Shown here piece after piece: positions 1 through 7,111 of a stretch of 64,000 bases of DNA (position 1 is the stretch's first letter; each line of letters begins with the position of its first letter). The notes beneath the pieces are model-generated. The model made no database searches, had not been told where the DNA came from, and saw only the letters and a list, made by a program, of their open reading frames with translations. The translations under genes were made by a program, and so were the position numbers. The DNA comes from Limiplasma sp048370855 (lineage in GTDB: Bacteria; Bacillota; Clostridia; Christensenellales; Aristaeellaceae), in assembly GCA_048370855.1 (NCBI GenBank), contig DBGEOK010000107.1:1-64000 (forward strand). Direction: 5' to 3'.

Positions 1-80
1 GAGTTTGCGCCTCCGGCGCAAACAATCCGACAGTTCTCGTCGGAAAAGATCGCCGAAAGGCGGGCTTTTTCGACGGCCTG
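1..80 (+). repeat. R1 hairpin repeat, right-hand part, cut by window edge
   Basis: This is the 3' part of the R1 element that is complete at 63716-63923. It shows the gtttgcgcc/ggcgcaaac hairpin, the ccgaca..tcgtcgg hairpin and the ending gggctttttcgacggcctg. Identity with the 63.8-kb copy is nearly complete up to position 80, after which the two sequences diverge. The left part lies outside the window, so a flanking duplication cannot be tested. Confidence 0.85.
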
Positions 81-111
81 ATTAAGATGGTTTCTTTGTT
101 TTATTCTTATT

Positions 112-411
112 TTGCAGCTTCCCATATATTCTTTTGCAAAAGGCGAAGCAAATGAAGTAATATTGAAGTCGGAGAACGTTTCTTTCATCATCAACGCTGA
201 AGAAGCGGTGCAGCCCTTTGGGTTCATATGCTGCGAAAAGCAATCACCCAAATGGTTAATCCAGAGGATAGAGCATATTGGTGATCCATCTACGCATATC
301 TGTACAAAGCATAAGCTTTATGGAATCAAATACTGCAGTAATTGCGGTACTTATCTTACTGATCCAAATACGTATTACAAATCAACAAACGGATTCGGGA
401 AAAGAGTCTAA
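112..411 (+). CDS. Hypothetical small Cys-rich protein, possibly 5'-truncated
   Basis: I do not recognise this 99-residue protein. It carries Cys residues in the pattern ICTKHKLYGIKYCSNCGTYL (residues about 63-82), which resembles half of a zinc ribbon, plus a CC pair near residue 41. The only start is a TTG at 112 with no good ribosome site; the open frame runs back to a stop at 79-81 at the edge of repeat R1. The gene may therefore have lost its 5' end when R1 arrived. Its sequence is much richer in A+T than the rest of the window, which suggests acquisition from elsewhere. It could also be a non-functional remnant. Confidence 0.45.
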   Translation: MQLPIYSFAKGEANEVILKSENVSFIINAEEAVQPFGFICCEKQSPKWLIQRIEHIGDPSTHICTKHKLYGIKYCSNCGTYLTDPNTYYKSTNGFGKRV

Positions 412-455
412 CCAGATACGTTTGAGGAGGATCATGGCCTTCTAAACAGTGGAAG

Positions 456-498
456 CGGGAACCCTTTTAAAGATTGAAAAGAAGGGTTTCCTTTTTTG
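456..498 (+). terminator. Rho-independent terminator candidate
   Basis: The arms gggaaccctttt and gaagggtttcc fold imperfectly and are followed by a run of T residues (ccttttttg). It lies 45 bases after the small Cys-rich ORF and would end its transcript. Confidence 0.6.
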
Positions 499-771
499 TC
501 TCCGTTAATCCCAAGCGGCATGAATACCCGGAGGAAACCAGAGAAATGGCGATCAAAATGGACTACGGAGGCGTAAGCGGCCGCGTTGTCGGGGAAATAT
601 GGAACATGAACAAATGAAACGTAGTGAATTGGATCAAAAAACCCCATTCGTAAGCCAAAACAGGAGGCGTGCTCAACATATATCGCTTGCTTCATCCTTC
701 CGCTTCCATCCCGTTCTCCTTATTTTCAATTCCTTTAACTGCGCTCTTGGACACCCCGGAACCCCCTCCCA
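499..771. other. Gene-poor stretch with a possible ORF remnant
   Basis: No convincing gene is seen here. A 23-codon frame at 546-617 begins MAIKMDYGGVSGRVVGEIW behind a GGAGG and then stops. It resembles the beginning of a small secreted WXG100-like or phage-type protein, but the length is too short to decide. Base composition is mixed, as in the Cys-rich ORF to the left, so this could be decayed foreign DNA. Confidence 0.3.
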
Positions 772-800
772 TTGAAAAATAATGCGCAAAGCGCTACAAT
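772..800 (+). promoter_or_regulatory. Sigma-A type promoter candidate
   Basis: TTGAAA at 772-777 and TACAAT at 795-800 are separated by 17 bp. A transcript from here would read into trmL after a leader of about 210 nt. Confidence 0.5.
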
Positions 801-1016
801 AGCAGGGCGTGGGTTTATGAGGAACCTTTTGGCATGCCAAAAACCGGCGTTATGCTGGAGAGCGTCAGAATCCTTGTGAAACAGGGCTCGTTCTGGGTCG
901 TTTTCAGCCAAGAGGATGTGCCGGTAGCCACTGCGCGGCAAGCAATTTTGATTATCGGCTGTGCTATCCGAAATTCTTTCATTTATCCTATGCTTTCAGA
1001 AAGGATGGTCGCATTC

Positions 1017-1532
1017 ATGCACATCGTGCTCTACGAGCCGGAAATTCCGCAGAACACCGGCAACATCGCCCGTACCTGCGCGGCGACCGGCAGCGTTCTG
1101 CATCTGGTCAAGCCGCTTGGCTTTTCGCTGGAGGACCGGTACTTGAAGCGCGCCGGACTCGATTACTGGAAGCTGGTGGAATGCCATGTGCACGAGCGCT
1201 TCGAGGAGCTGCTGGAGGCATATCCGGGCGCGCGCATGCACTTTCTTTCCACCAAAGCGCCGCGCGGCTATACGGAGGCGGCCTATGGGCCGGATGATTT
1301 TTTGGTCTTTGGGCGCGAAACGCGCGGGCTGCCGGAAAGCCTGCTTTCCAGGGTTTATGATCGCTGCCTTCGCATCCCCATGGTTCCGGGGGCGAGAAGC
1401 CTGAACCTGAGCAATTCCGTCGCAATCGTGCTGTACGAGGCGCTGCGCAGCCAGGGCTTTCCGGGCTTGCTTTCCCACGGCGCCCTGACGGGCCGCGCGG
1501 ACGAGAGCGCCCCGTGGATGGATTGCGTATAA
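1017..1532 (+). CDS. trmL: tRNA (cytidine/uridine-34 2'-O)-methyltransferase TrmL
   Basis: A SPOUT-class methyltransferase of 171 residues, the usual TrmL length, which 2'-O-methylates the wobble base of tRNA-Leu isoacceptors using S-adenosylmethionine. The family motifs are intact: EIPQNTGNIARTC near the N-terminus, FGRETRGLP near residue 97, and IPMVPGARSLNLSNSVAIV in the C-terminal trefoil knot that binds the cofactor. I chose ATG 1017 because TrmL proteins start MHIVLYEPEIP; an in-frame ATG at 1005 (four residues longer) sits directly against the AGAAAGG ribosome site. The frame is open further upstream to 834, but that extension is not family-like. It is the first gene of a collinear run. 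Confidence 0.93.
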   Translation: MHIVLYEPEIPQNTGNIARTCAATGSVLHLVKPLGFSLEDRYLKRAGLDYWKLVECHVHERFEELLEAYPGARMHFLSTKAPRGYTEAAYGPDDFLVFGRETRGLPESLLSRVYDRCLRIPMVPGARSLNLSNSVAIVLYEALRSQGFPGLLSHGALTGRADESAPWMDCV

Positions 1533-1569
1533 AGGGACGTTAGCTAAGCGTAGAAAGGATGTGGGCGGA

Positions 1570-1914
1570 ATGGACCAGGATACCCAATATTATCAGCGCC
1601 CTTCGCGGGACGGGGACGAGCCCATGGAGCTCAACGACGTTCTGGAGCCCTTTGACGCCGGGGAAGCGGACGGCGGCTACGGGGAAGCGCCTGACGACGG
1701 CCTTTACGATGAATATGACGATTACTCGGACGAGCATGAGGCGATGGATATATCGAGCCGCTTTCAGGTCGCCATGGGCGTTTTTGACACGATCAGCATT
1801 TTGATCGGCGTGCTGGTGGTGCTGGTTCTCGTGGCTATGCTGGTCAGCCTGTTCAATTGGCTCCGGGCGGATATCCTGCATTCGATGGTGCTTCTGCAAA
1901 GCGGCTTGCAATAA
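1570..1914 (+). CDS. Small acidic single-pass membrane protein, unknown function
   Basis: This 114-residue protein is not one I recognise. Residues 1-60 are strongly acidic, with a run of Asp, Glu and Tyr (DEYDDYSDEHEAMD), and residues about 74-98 form one hydrophobic helix (TISILIGVLVVLVLVAML). The short tail ends about 16 residues later. A GTG at 1561 is closer to the AAAGGA ribosome site than is normal, so ATG 1570 is preferred. It lies 37 bases after trmL and 18 before the glycosylase gene, probably in one operon. The acidic N-terminus probably faces the cytoplasm, but that is inference. Confidence 0.7.
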   Translation: MDQDTQYYQRPSRDGDEPMELNDVLEPFDAGEADGGYGEAPDDGLYDEYDDYSDEHEAMDISSRFQVAMGVFDTISILIGVLVVLVLVAMLVSLFNWLRADILHSMVLLQSGLQ

Positions 1915-1932
1915 TCACGGGAGGCGGCGCGC

Positions 1933-2520
1933 ATGCGTATTTCATGGGAGCGACTGGCGCAAGATATACAGGACTGCCAGGCTTGCGGGCTGGCAAGCGG
2001 ATGCACGCGAAAGGTGCCCGGCCAGGGCGACCCGCGCGCGCCGCTCATGCTCATCGGCGAAGGGCCCGGCGAACAGGAGGACCAAACCGGCCTTGCCTTC
2101 GTGGGGCCGGCCGGGCAGTTGTTAACCAGGATGCTGGCCGCCATTCAGCTTCCCCGCGAGCGCGTGTTTATCTGCAACGTCGTGAAATGCCGTCCGCCGC
2201 GAAACCGCCGGCCCGAGCCGGAGGAGATGGCGGCGTGCCTGCCGCATTTAAGGGCGCAGACGGCCCTTGTGCGGCCGCGCGTCATCCTGCTGCTGGGCGC
2301 GACGGCGGTGGCCGCGGTGCTGGGGCCCGAGTACCGCGTCACACGCTGCCATGGGCAGTGGGTGAGCCGCGCGGGCTGCGAGATTACCGCCACGTACCAT
2401 CCTTCCGCCCTTCTTCGGGACGAGAGCAAGAAGCGGGACGCCTGGCGGGATCTCAAGCTGGTCAGGCAAAGGCTGGCAGGGCTGGGGCTGTACCCCGATC
2501 TGCTCAAGGAGGATGACTGA
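1933..2520 (+). CDS. Family 4 uracil-DNA glycosylase with [4Fe-4S] ligands
   Basis: Removes uracil from DNA to begin base-excision repair. The 195-residue protein has the family 4 layout: Fe-S ligands C15 and C18 (CQAC), C86 in KCRPPRNR and C102 about 15 residues later; the loop GEGPGEQED at residues 42-50; and a late HPS motif (TYHPSALLR) for the DNA-intercalating loop. It starts at ATG 1933 behind gggaggcg and shares one base (TGATG) with the next gene, a second member of the superfamily. The two are presumably translated together. Assignment to the family is firm; the name used varies (Udg4, UdgA). Confidence 0.92.
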   Translation: MRISWERLAQDIQDCQACGLASGCTRKVPGQGDPRAPLMLIGEGPGEQEDQTGLAFVGPAGQLLTRMLAAIQLPRERVFICNVVKCRPPRNRRPEPEEMAACLPHLRAQTALVRPRVILLLGATAVAAVLGPEYRVTRCHGQWVSRAGCEITATYHPSALLRDESKKRDAWRDLKLVRQRLAGLGLYPDLLKEDD

Positions 2521-3140
2521 TGGAACCCATCGTGCGCTTTCGCCAGGAATGCACCGCCTTTTTCGACGCCCTCAGCGCGGGCAATCAAAAGCCGATTGTA
2601 TTTGGGGACGGCCCGGCCAGCGACCCCGTGCTCATGCTGATCGGCGAGGCGCCGGGCGAGCAGGAGGCGCTGCAGGGCAAGCCCTTTGTGGGCAAGGCCG
2701 GAAAAAACCTGGACGAGTTCCTGCAAGCGCTCGGGCTCCGGCGCGGCGATATTTACGTGACAAACGTTGTGAAAACGCGGCCTACAAAGCTAAGCGCGGC
2801 GGGCCGCGTGGTGAACCGTCCCCCCTCGCGGGAGGAGAAGGCGCTGTTTACGCCATGGCTGATGCGGGAGATCGCCCTTGTGCGGCCGCAGGCCCTGGTT
2901 ACGCTGGGAAACGTCGCCTTGCGCGCGTTTGGCAACGATTCGGTTGGCGGCGCGCACGGCTGCTGGAAGCGCGCCGTCGTCGCCCCGCCCAACGGCGCGG
3001 CCTTTACCTTGCCGCTGTTTTCGCTGTATCATCCGGCGGCGGTCATCTACAACCCATCTCTTCAGGCCGTCTACCGCCGCGACCTGGAGGAGCTGCGGCG
3101 TTCGCTCAGCGTGAAGACGAGCGCCGCGGATGACAGTTGA
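2520..3140 (+). CDS. Uracil-DNA glycosylase superfamily protein lacking Fe-S cysteines
   Basis: A 206-residue paralogue of the upstream gene, sharing GEAPGEQE, the PFVGKAG segment, NVVKTRP and a late YHPAA motif. The cluster ligands are gone: there is no CxxC near the N-terminus, the KCRPP cysteine is Thr86 (VVKTRP), and no cysteine follows at the fourth position. The last residue of the GEAPGxxED loop is Ala instead of Asp, and HPS has become HPA. It therefore either folds without the cluster, as some family 5/6-like enzymes do, or has changed specificity. Its start overlaps the stop of the upstream gene by one base. Confidence 0.82.
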   Translation: MEPIVRFRQECTAFFDALSAGNQKPIVFGDGPASDPVLMLIGEAPGEQEALQGKPFVGKAGKNLDEFLQALGLRRGDIYVTNVVKTRPTKLSAAGRVVNRPPSREEKALFTPWLMREIALVRPQALVTLGNVALRAFGNDSVGGAHGCWKRAVVAPPNGAAFTLPLFSLYHPAAVIYNPSLQAVYRRDLEELRRSLSVKTSAADDS

Positions 3141-3172
3141 ATGCGAAATATGCATGATGGGGCGCGCGGCGC

Positions 3173-3201
3173 ATGACAAAACGCGGCGCGTGTGCTATGA
3201 T
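3173..3201 (+). promoter_or_regulatory. Promoter of the nfeD-floA operon
   Basis: ATGACA at 3173-3178 and TATGAT at 3196-3201 are 17 bp apart, with TGC immediately before the -10 box (extended -10 form). It is about 50 bases upstream of nfeD. Confidence 0.6.
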
Positions 3202-3254
3202 ACCCTTACAGGCGCCGGCGGGATACCGGGCCGGGCTTATGGGAGGTTATGTGC

Positions 3255-3782
3255 ATGTGGGAATTGATTGTGGCAAACTTACCAATTTTATTATGCTTTC
3301 TGCTGGGCATGGGGCTTCTGATCGTGGAGGTGTTTATGCCGGGCTTCGGGCTGCCGGGCATCTCCGGCATTATCCTGGAGGTGGCCGCCATTGTGCTGAC
3401 GTACCTGTGGCACGGCGGGCTGGCGGCGCTGGGCGTCACGCTCATCATTCTGGCCGTCGTCGCCATTGTGATTTCGCTTGCCCTTCGCTCGGTCAATAAG
3501 GGCAAGCTCTCCAAATCGCCGATTATCCTCAACAGCTCGGAAACCGCTTCCGGCGGCTACAACGCCACGCAGGACATGGAGGTGTTCCTGGGCAGGGAGG
3601 GCGTCACCACCACGGTGCTCCGCCCGTCCGGAATGGCGGAGTTTGACGGCGTAAAGCTGAACGTGGTCGCCGACGGCGAGTATATCCCCAAGGATGTCCA
3701 CGTCCGGGTAGACCATGTGGAGGGCGCGCGCGTTGTCGTTAAAAAGCTGCGCACGGCGGATAAAACCCCGTCGCAAGTTTGA
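3255..3782 (+). CDS. NfeD-family membrane protein
   Basis: A 175-residue NfeD-like protein with three hydrophobic segments in residues 3-80 and a C-terminal beta-rich OB-fold domain (about 105-165, containing GREGVTTTVLRPSG). NfeD proteins are encoded beside flotillin or stomatin homologues and work with them in membrane microdomains; here floA follows after 21 bases. The GGGAGG ribosome site at 3241-3246 fits ATG 3255 (8-base spacing) better than ATG 3249 (2 bases). The protein lacks the N-terminal serine-protease domain of long NfeD proteins, so it is the short type. Confidence 0.88.
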   Translation: MWELIVANLPILLCFLLGMGLLIVEVFMPGFGLPGISGIILEVAAIVLTYLWHGGLAALGVTLIILAVVAIVISLALRSVNKGKLSKSPIILNSSETASGGYNATQDMEVFLGREGVTTTVLRPSGMAEFDGVKLNVVADGEYIPKDVHVRVDHVEGARVVVKKLRTADKTPSQV

Positions 3783-3803
3783 TGAAATAGGAGGAATCAT
3801 TCG

Positions 3804-4862
3804 ATGTCGAACCTGTTCATGCTCCTGTCCTCTTTGGGGTTTAACCAGATGTCCGCCGAGCCCAACTATTCCAGCATCCTTTGGATTGTAGTGGCGATTG
3901 TGGTGGCGCTGATCCTGGTTATCATCCTGCTGCGCTTTGTTCCGGTGGGCCTGTGGATTACCTCGCTGGCCGCGGGCGTCCATATCAGCATCGGCTCGCT
4001 GGTCGGCATGCGGCTGCGCCGCATCCAGCCCAAGCGCCTGGTGGAACCGCTGATTAAGGCGCGAAAGGCCGGCCTTGACGTAACCCTTTCCAAGCTGGAG
4101 ACGCACTACCTGGCGGGCGGCAATGTGGACCGCGTCATCAACGCGCTGATCGCCGCGCAGCGCTCCAATATTGAAATGCCCTTCGAGAAGGCGTCGGCTA
4201 TCGACCTGGCCGGCCGCGACGTGCTTCAGGCCGTTCAGATGAGCGTTACCCCTAAGGTGATCGAGACGCCGGTGGTGGCCGCCATCGCCAAGGACGGCAT
4301 CGAGCTTCGCGCCAAGGCGCGCGTGACCGTTCGCACCAACATCGAGCGCCTGGTCGGCGGCGCGGGAGAGGAAACCATCATCGCGCGCGTCGGCGAGGGT
4401 ATCGTTACCACCGTCGGCTCCAGCGAAACGCATAAGCAGGTGCTGGAGAACCCGGACCTCATCAGCCAGACGGTGCTGAATAAGGGCCTGGACGCCGGTA
4501 CCGCGTATGAAATTCTCTCCATCGACATTGCGGATGTGGATGTTGGGCGCAACGTCGGCGCTCAGCTTCAGATGGACCAGGCGGAGGCGGACCGCCGCAT
4601 CGCCCAGGCGCGGGCGGAGGAACGCCGCGCGATGGCCGTCGCCCACGAGCAGGAGATGAAGGCGGCGGTGCAGGAGATGCGCGCCCGCGTTGTGGAGGCC
4701 GAGGCCGAGGTGCCCAAGGCCATGGCCGCCGCGCTGCGCGAGGGAAAGCTTGGCGTGATGGACTACTACCAGATGCAAAACGTGGTGGCGGATACCAATA
4801 TGCGCGACGGCATCGCCAAGGCGAGCGCCCCCGCGAGCACCCCTGGTGATATCAAGAAGTAA
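3804..4862 (+). CDS. floA: Flotillin-like protein FloA
   Basis: A 352-residue FloA-type flotillin that organises functional membrane microdomains. A hydrophobic helix at about 25-50 (WIVVAIVVALILVIILLRF) anchors it, followed by the SPFH/band-7-like domain containing IGMRL/RRIQP and GIELRAKARVTVRTNIERL, and an Ala/Glu-rich coiled coil at about 255-315 (EADRRIAQARAEERRAM). Length and sequence match the Bacillus YqfA/FloA family rather than eukaryote-like FloT. The ribosome site is AGGAGG about 8 bases before the ATG. It is co-transcribed with nfeD; a GC-rich hairpin at 4871-4892 follows. Confidence 0.95.
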   Translation: MSNLFMLLSSLGFNQMSAEPNYSSILWIVVAIVVALILVIILLRFVPVGLWITSLAAGVHISIGSLVGMRLRRIQPKRLVEPLIKARKAGLDVTLSKLETHYLAGGNVDRVINALIAAQRSNIEMPFEKASAIDLAGRDVLQAVQMSVTPKVIETPVVAAIAKDGIELRAKARVTVRTNIERLVGGAGEETIIARVGEGIVTTVGSSETHKQVLENPDLISQTVLNKGLDAGTAYEILSIDIADVDVGRNVGAQLQMDQAEADRRIAQARAEERRAMAVAHEQEMKAAVQEMRARVVEAEAEVPKAMAAALREGKLGVMDYYQMQNVVADTNMRDGIAKASAPASTPGDIKK

Positions 4863-4870
4863 TCGCTCCC

Positions 4871-4892
4871 GGAGCCGCCAGGCGGCGGCTCC
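4871..4892 (+). terminator. GC-rich hairpin after floA
   Basis: The arms ggagccgcc and ggcggctcc pair perfectly around a 4-base loop. There is no T run, so it may be an mRNA-stabilising hairpin or attenuator between floA and the next gene rather than a full terminator. Confidence 0.5.
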
Positions 4893-4918
4893 GGCTTCCG
4901 CACCCGGGAGGTGATCGC

Positions 4919-5440
4919 TTGGAAGGAATTATCATCCTGTTCATTCTGGTGTGGGTGTTTCAAATGGTCAAAAAGGCCGCGGATAAGCAAAAGCAAGGCG
5001 AGGCGTCCGGCGCTGCCGCCGGTTCTCAAAGGCAGCCGGAAAAGCCCGCTGTTGCTCGCCCCGTGCGGCGGGAGGCTCCCCAAGGGCCGATCCGGCAGGG
5101 CCGCTCCCGGGAGGGAGGCGGTTCCCTGGAGGGAACGGGAACGCTGGGAAGTCTACACGACGGGCTTGCCGGGTATAAGCCCTTGACGCACCGTATGGAG
5201 GAAACCGGAGGCCGAAGCGAGTATATCGGCAGCCTGGGCGTAGCCTCTGAGGAAGGCATGGATTTGTGCGACCCATCGCTGGAGCACGGCCGTTCCGTCG
5301 GGCCCGCCTCTGGCGGCGTCCATGAGGGCGGGCCTGACGACGCGCCCTTGGTGGATCTTCACGCCCGCGCAATGATGCAAGGCATCGTGATGAGTGAAAT
5401 TCTCACGCGGCCGTCGCAGAGAAAATGGGGGAGACGCTGA
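4919..5440 (+). CDS. Hypothetical membrane-anchored protein with low-complexity middle
   Basis: I do not recognise this 173-residue protein. Residues 2-16 form a short hydrophobic anchor (EGIIILFILVWVFQM) followed by a basic stretch, then a Gly/Ala/Arg/Pro-rich region, and a C-terminal part containing DLHARAMMQGIVMSEIL that could be a small helical domain. The start is TTG 4919, supported by GGGAGG at 4906-4911. Its stop is two bases before the LytTR regulator start, so the two are almost certainly co-transcribed and perhaps coupled. A role with the regulator or with FloA upstream is possible but not shown. Confidence 0.7.
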   Translation: MEGIIILFILVWVFQMVKKAADKQKQGEASGAAAGSQRQPEKPAVARPVRREAPQGPIRQGRSREGGGSLEGTGTLGSLHDGLAGYKPLTHRMEETGGRSEYIGSLGVASEEGMDLCDPSLEHGRSVGPASGGVHEGGPDDAPLVDLHARAMMQGIVMSEILTRPSQRKWGRR

Positions 5441-5442
5441 GG

Positions 5443-6198
5443 ATGGAAAAACTGCGCGTGCTCATCGCGGACGACGACGCCGGCATGCGGAGCGTAATGC
5501 GAAAGATGATCGGTAGGGTTGATGGCTACGAGCTGGCGGCGGAGGCGGCGGACGGGAAAACCGCCCTCCGGCTGGTGGAGGCGATTAAGCCCCACGTGGT
5601 TTTTCTGGACGTGGAAATGCCGGAGATGACGGGCGTGGAATGCGCCCATGCCATCCAGGACATGGACCCGTCCATCATCATTATCTTTGCCACGGCGCAC
5701 GACGCGTATATGGGCGATGCGTTCGAGGTATACGCCTTTGATTACCTGGTGAAGCCCTTTAAGGTGGACCGCGTTGTGAAGACGCTGGAGCGCGCCCGCG
5801 ACCGGCTTCTGCTTCGGGATGTCAAGCCCTTGGAAACGCCCGTGAAGGGAGCGGTCAGAAAAGCGGTGGATGGGCGGCTGATGCTGCGGCACCGGGAAGG
5901 CGTCAGCTTTATCGACCTGAAGGATATTTTGCTGGTTCAGCGGGAGGATCGCGCGACGGTGCTCTATACGGTGGGCGACGGTCGCTATGTGACCGGGGAT
6001 TCGCTCGGCGAAATGGAGGAGCGGCTGAACAGCGACGCCTTCTTCCGCTGCCACAAAAGCTATATCATCAATTTGAACGAAATTAAGGATATTACGCCTT
6101 ATGGCCGCTGGACCTACGTGGTGCGCCTGGAGGGTACCAAGCATGACGCCCTGATTACCCATGAAAAATACGAGGAGCTGGAGCGAATGTTTCGGTAA
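5443..6198 (+). CDS. LytTR-family response regulator
   Basis: A 251-residue transcription regulator of the AgrA/LytR type. An N-terminal receiver (about 1-120) has the acidic pocket DDD near residue 10, phospho-acceptor Asp56 (FLDVEMP) and the conserved Lys in LVKPFKVDR. The C-terminal LytTR DNA-binding domain (about 150-250) shows the characteristic FFRCHKSYIINLNEI segment. ATG 5443 is preferred over ATG 5425 because gggggaga is correctly spaced from it. No sensor kinase is encoded alongside, so the phosphodonor is unknown. Such regulators usually bind paired direct repeats upstream of their targets. Confidence 0.93.
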   Translation: MEKLRVLIADDDAGMRSVMRKMIGRVDGYELAAEAADGKTALRLVEAIKPHVVFLDVEMPEMTGVECAHAIQDMDPSIIIIFATAHDAYMGDAFEVYAFDYLVKPFKVDRVVKTLERARDRLLLRDVKPLETPVKGAVRKAVDGRLMLRHREGVSFIDLKDILLVQREDRATVLYTVGDGRYVTGDSLGEMEERLNSDAFFRCHKSYIINLNEIKDITPYGRWTYVVRLEGTKHDALITHEKYEELERMFR

Positions 6199-6285
6199 CG
6201 CCGCATGGGCGCGGTTTGGCCCGACGGCCAGACCTTGAGAGTCACGACCCAAAGCGCCGCGCAATACGCGGAACGCTTTTGCTGG

Positions 6286-6331
6286 GAAGAGGGAACGCGG
6301 TCAAGCAGATTCTGCCGCGCTCCCTCTTTTG
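6286..6331 (+). terminator. Terminator after the LytTR regulator
   Basis: The stem aagagggaacgcgg/ccgcgctccctctt with a 14-base loop ends in TTTT. It is about 90 bases after the regulator stop. Confidence 0.65.
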
Positions 6332-6537
6332 CGCATGCCAATAGCCGCGCCGCTTTGCAACGGGCTGAGCCGATCCGCGGCGGCTTCTATCCTGGCGGGG
6401 GCGTCATGGCGGTCCTTCTCCAGCCGGCGGCAGCTCTCCCGGCGGTTGTTCGCCGTTTACCCCTCCCGCAAGCCGGTAAGGCCGGAAATTCCGAGGATCA
6501 GCGAACTGTTTCCACGCTCCCGAAATTGTGGTAGAAT
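6332..6537. other. Non-coding stretch before the acetyltransferase
   Basis: No gene is supported here. A weak promoter-like pair, TTTCCA at 6509 and TAGAAT at 6532 with 17-bp spacing, precedes the acetyltransferase and is the only feature seen. Confidence 0.4.
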
Positions 6538-6578
6538 ACGGGGAAAGGAACAATGAACAGAAAGCTGTGGAGGAAAAC

Positions 6579-7055
6579 ATGAAAATCGTGGAGGTAACAG
6601 AAAGAACCCCGTTGTTGATACGGCAACTGGTAGAAATATGGAAAACGTCTGTGAAATCAACGCATCTGTTTTTATCAGACAACGAAATAGAGAGCATCCA
6701 GAAATATGTTCCGCAGGCGTTGCAGGAGATCCCTCATTTGATTGTTTTGAAAGCCCAATTTCCGATTGCTTTTATGGGGATTGACGGGCAAAAACTTGAA
6801 ATGCTGTTTGTTTCGGACGCGGAAAGAGGGAAGGGTTTGGGGAAAACGTTGATTCAATACGGAATGGAAACCTATTCCATCCATGAATTGGCAGTCAATG
6901 AACAGAATCCGCTTGCAAAAGGCTTTTATGAGCACATGGGCTTTCAGGTCTATCGAAGAACGGATCACGACGAGCAGGGAAACCCCTATCCGCTTCTATA
7001 CATGAAACGGCCGACGACCGGGCAGCCGGCAGAAAAAGATCAGCCGGGCGGGTAA
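6579..7055 (+). CDS. GNAT-family N-acetyltransferase, YjaB-like
   Basis: A 158-residue GNAT acetyltransferase that would transfer acetyl from acetyl-CoA to an amine. The CoA-binding loop is ERGKGLGKTLI (RxxGxG), followed by VNEQNPLAKGFYEHMGF and a PYPLLYM ending very like those of Escherichia coli YjaB. The start is ATG 6579 behind GGAGG; an in-frame GTG at 6528 overlaps the -10 region and is unlikely. The sequence is noticeably richer in A+T than its neighbours, suggesting recent acquisition. The substrate is not evident. Confidence 0.88.
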   Translation: MKIVEVTERTPLLIRQLVEIWKTSVKSTHLFLSDNEIESIQKYVPQALQEIPHLIVLKAQFPIAFMGIDGQKLEMLFVSDAERGKGLGKTLIQYGMETYSIHELAVNEQNPLAKGFYEHMGFQVYRRTDHDEQGNPYPLLYMKRPTTGQPAEKDQPGG

Positions 7056-7111
7056 GACGGAATTGCCGGACGAAACGGAATCCCGGCTCAAATTTGCAGG
7101 GAGATGGCAGA

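Noticed and set aside
834..1016. N-terminal extension of trmL by 61 codons
   Set aside because: The frame is open, but TrmL proteins start at MHIVLYEPEIP and the additional part has no resemblance to any domain. The A+T-rich sequence looks like leader.
3291..4778. Long open frame of 495 codons on the minus strand
   Set aside because: It lies opposite nfeD and floA, whose products match known families. The minus-strand product is His/Arg/Gln-rich with no recognisable domain, as expected for the complement of GC-rich coding DNA.
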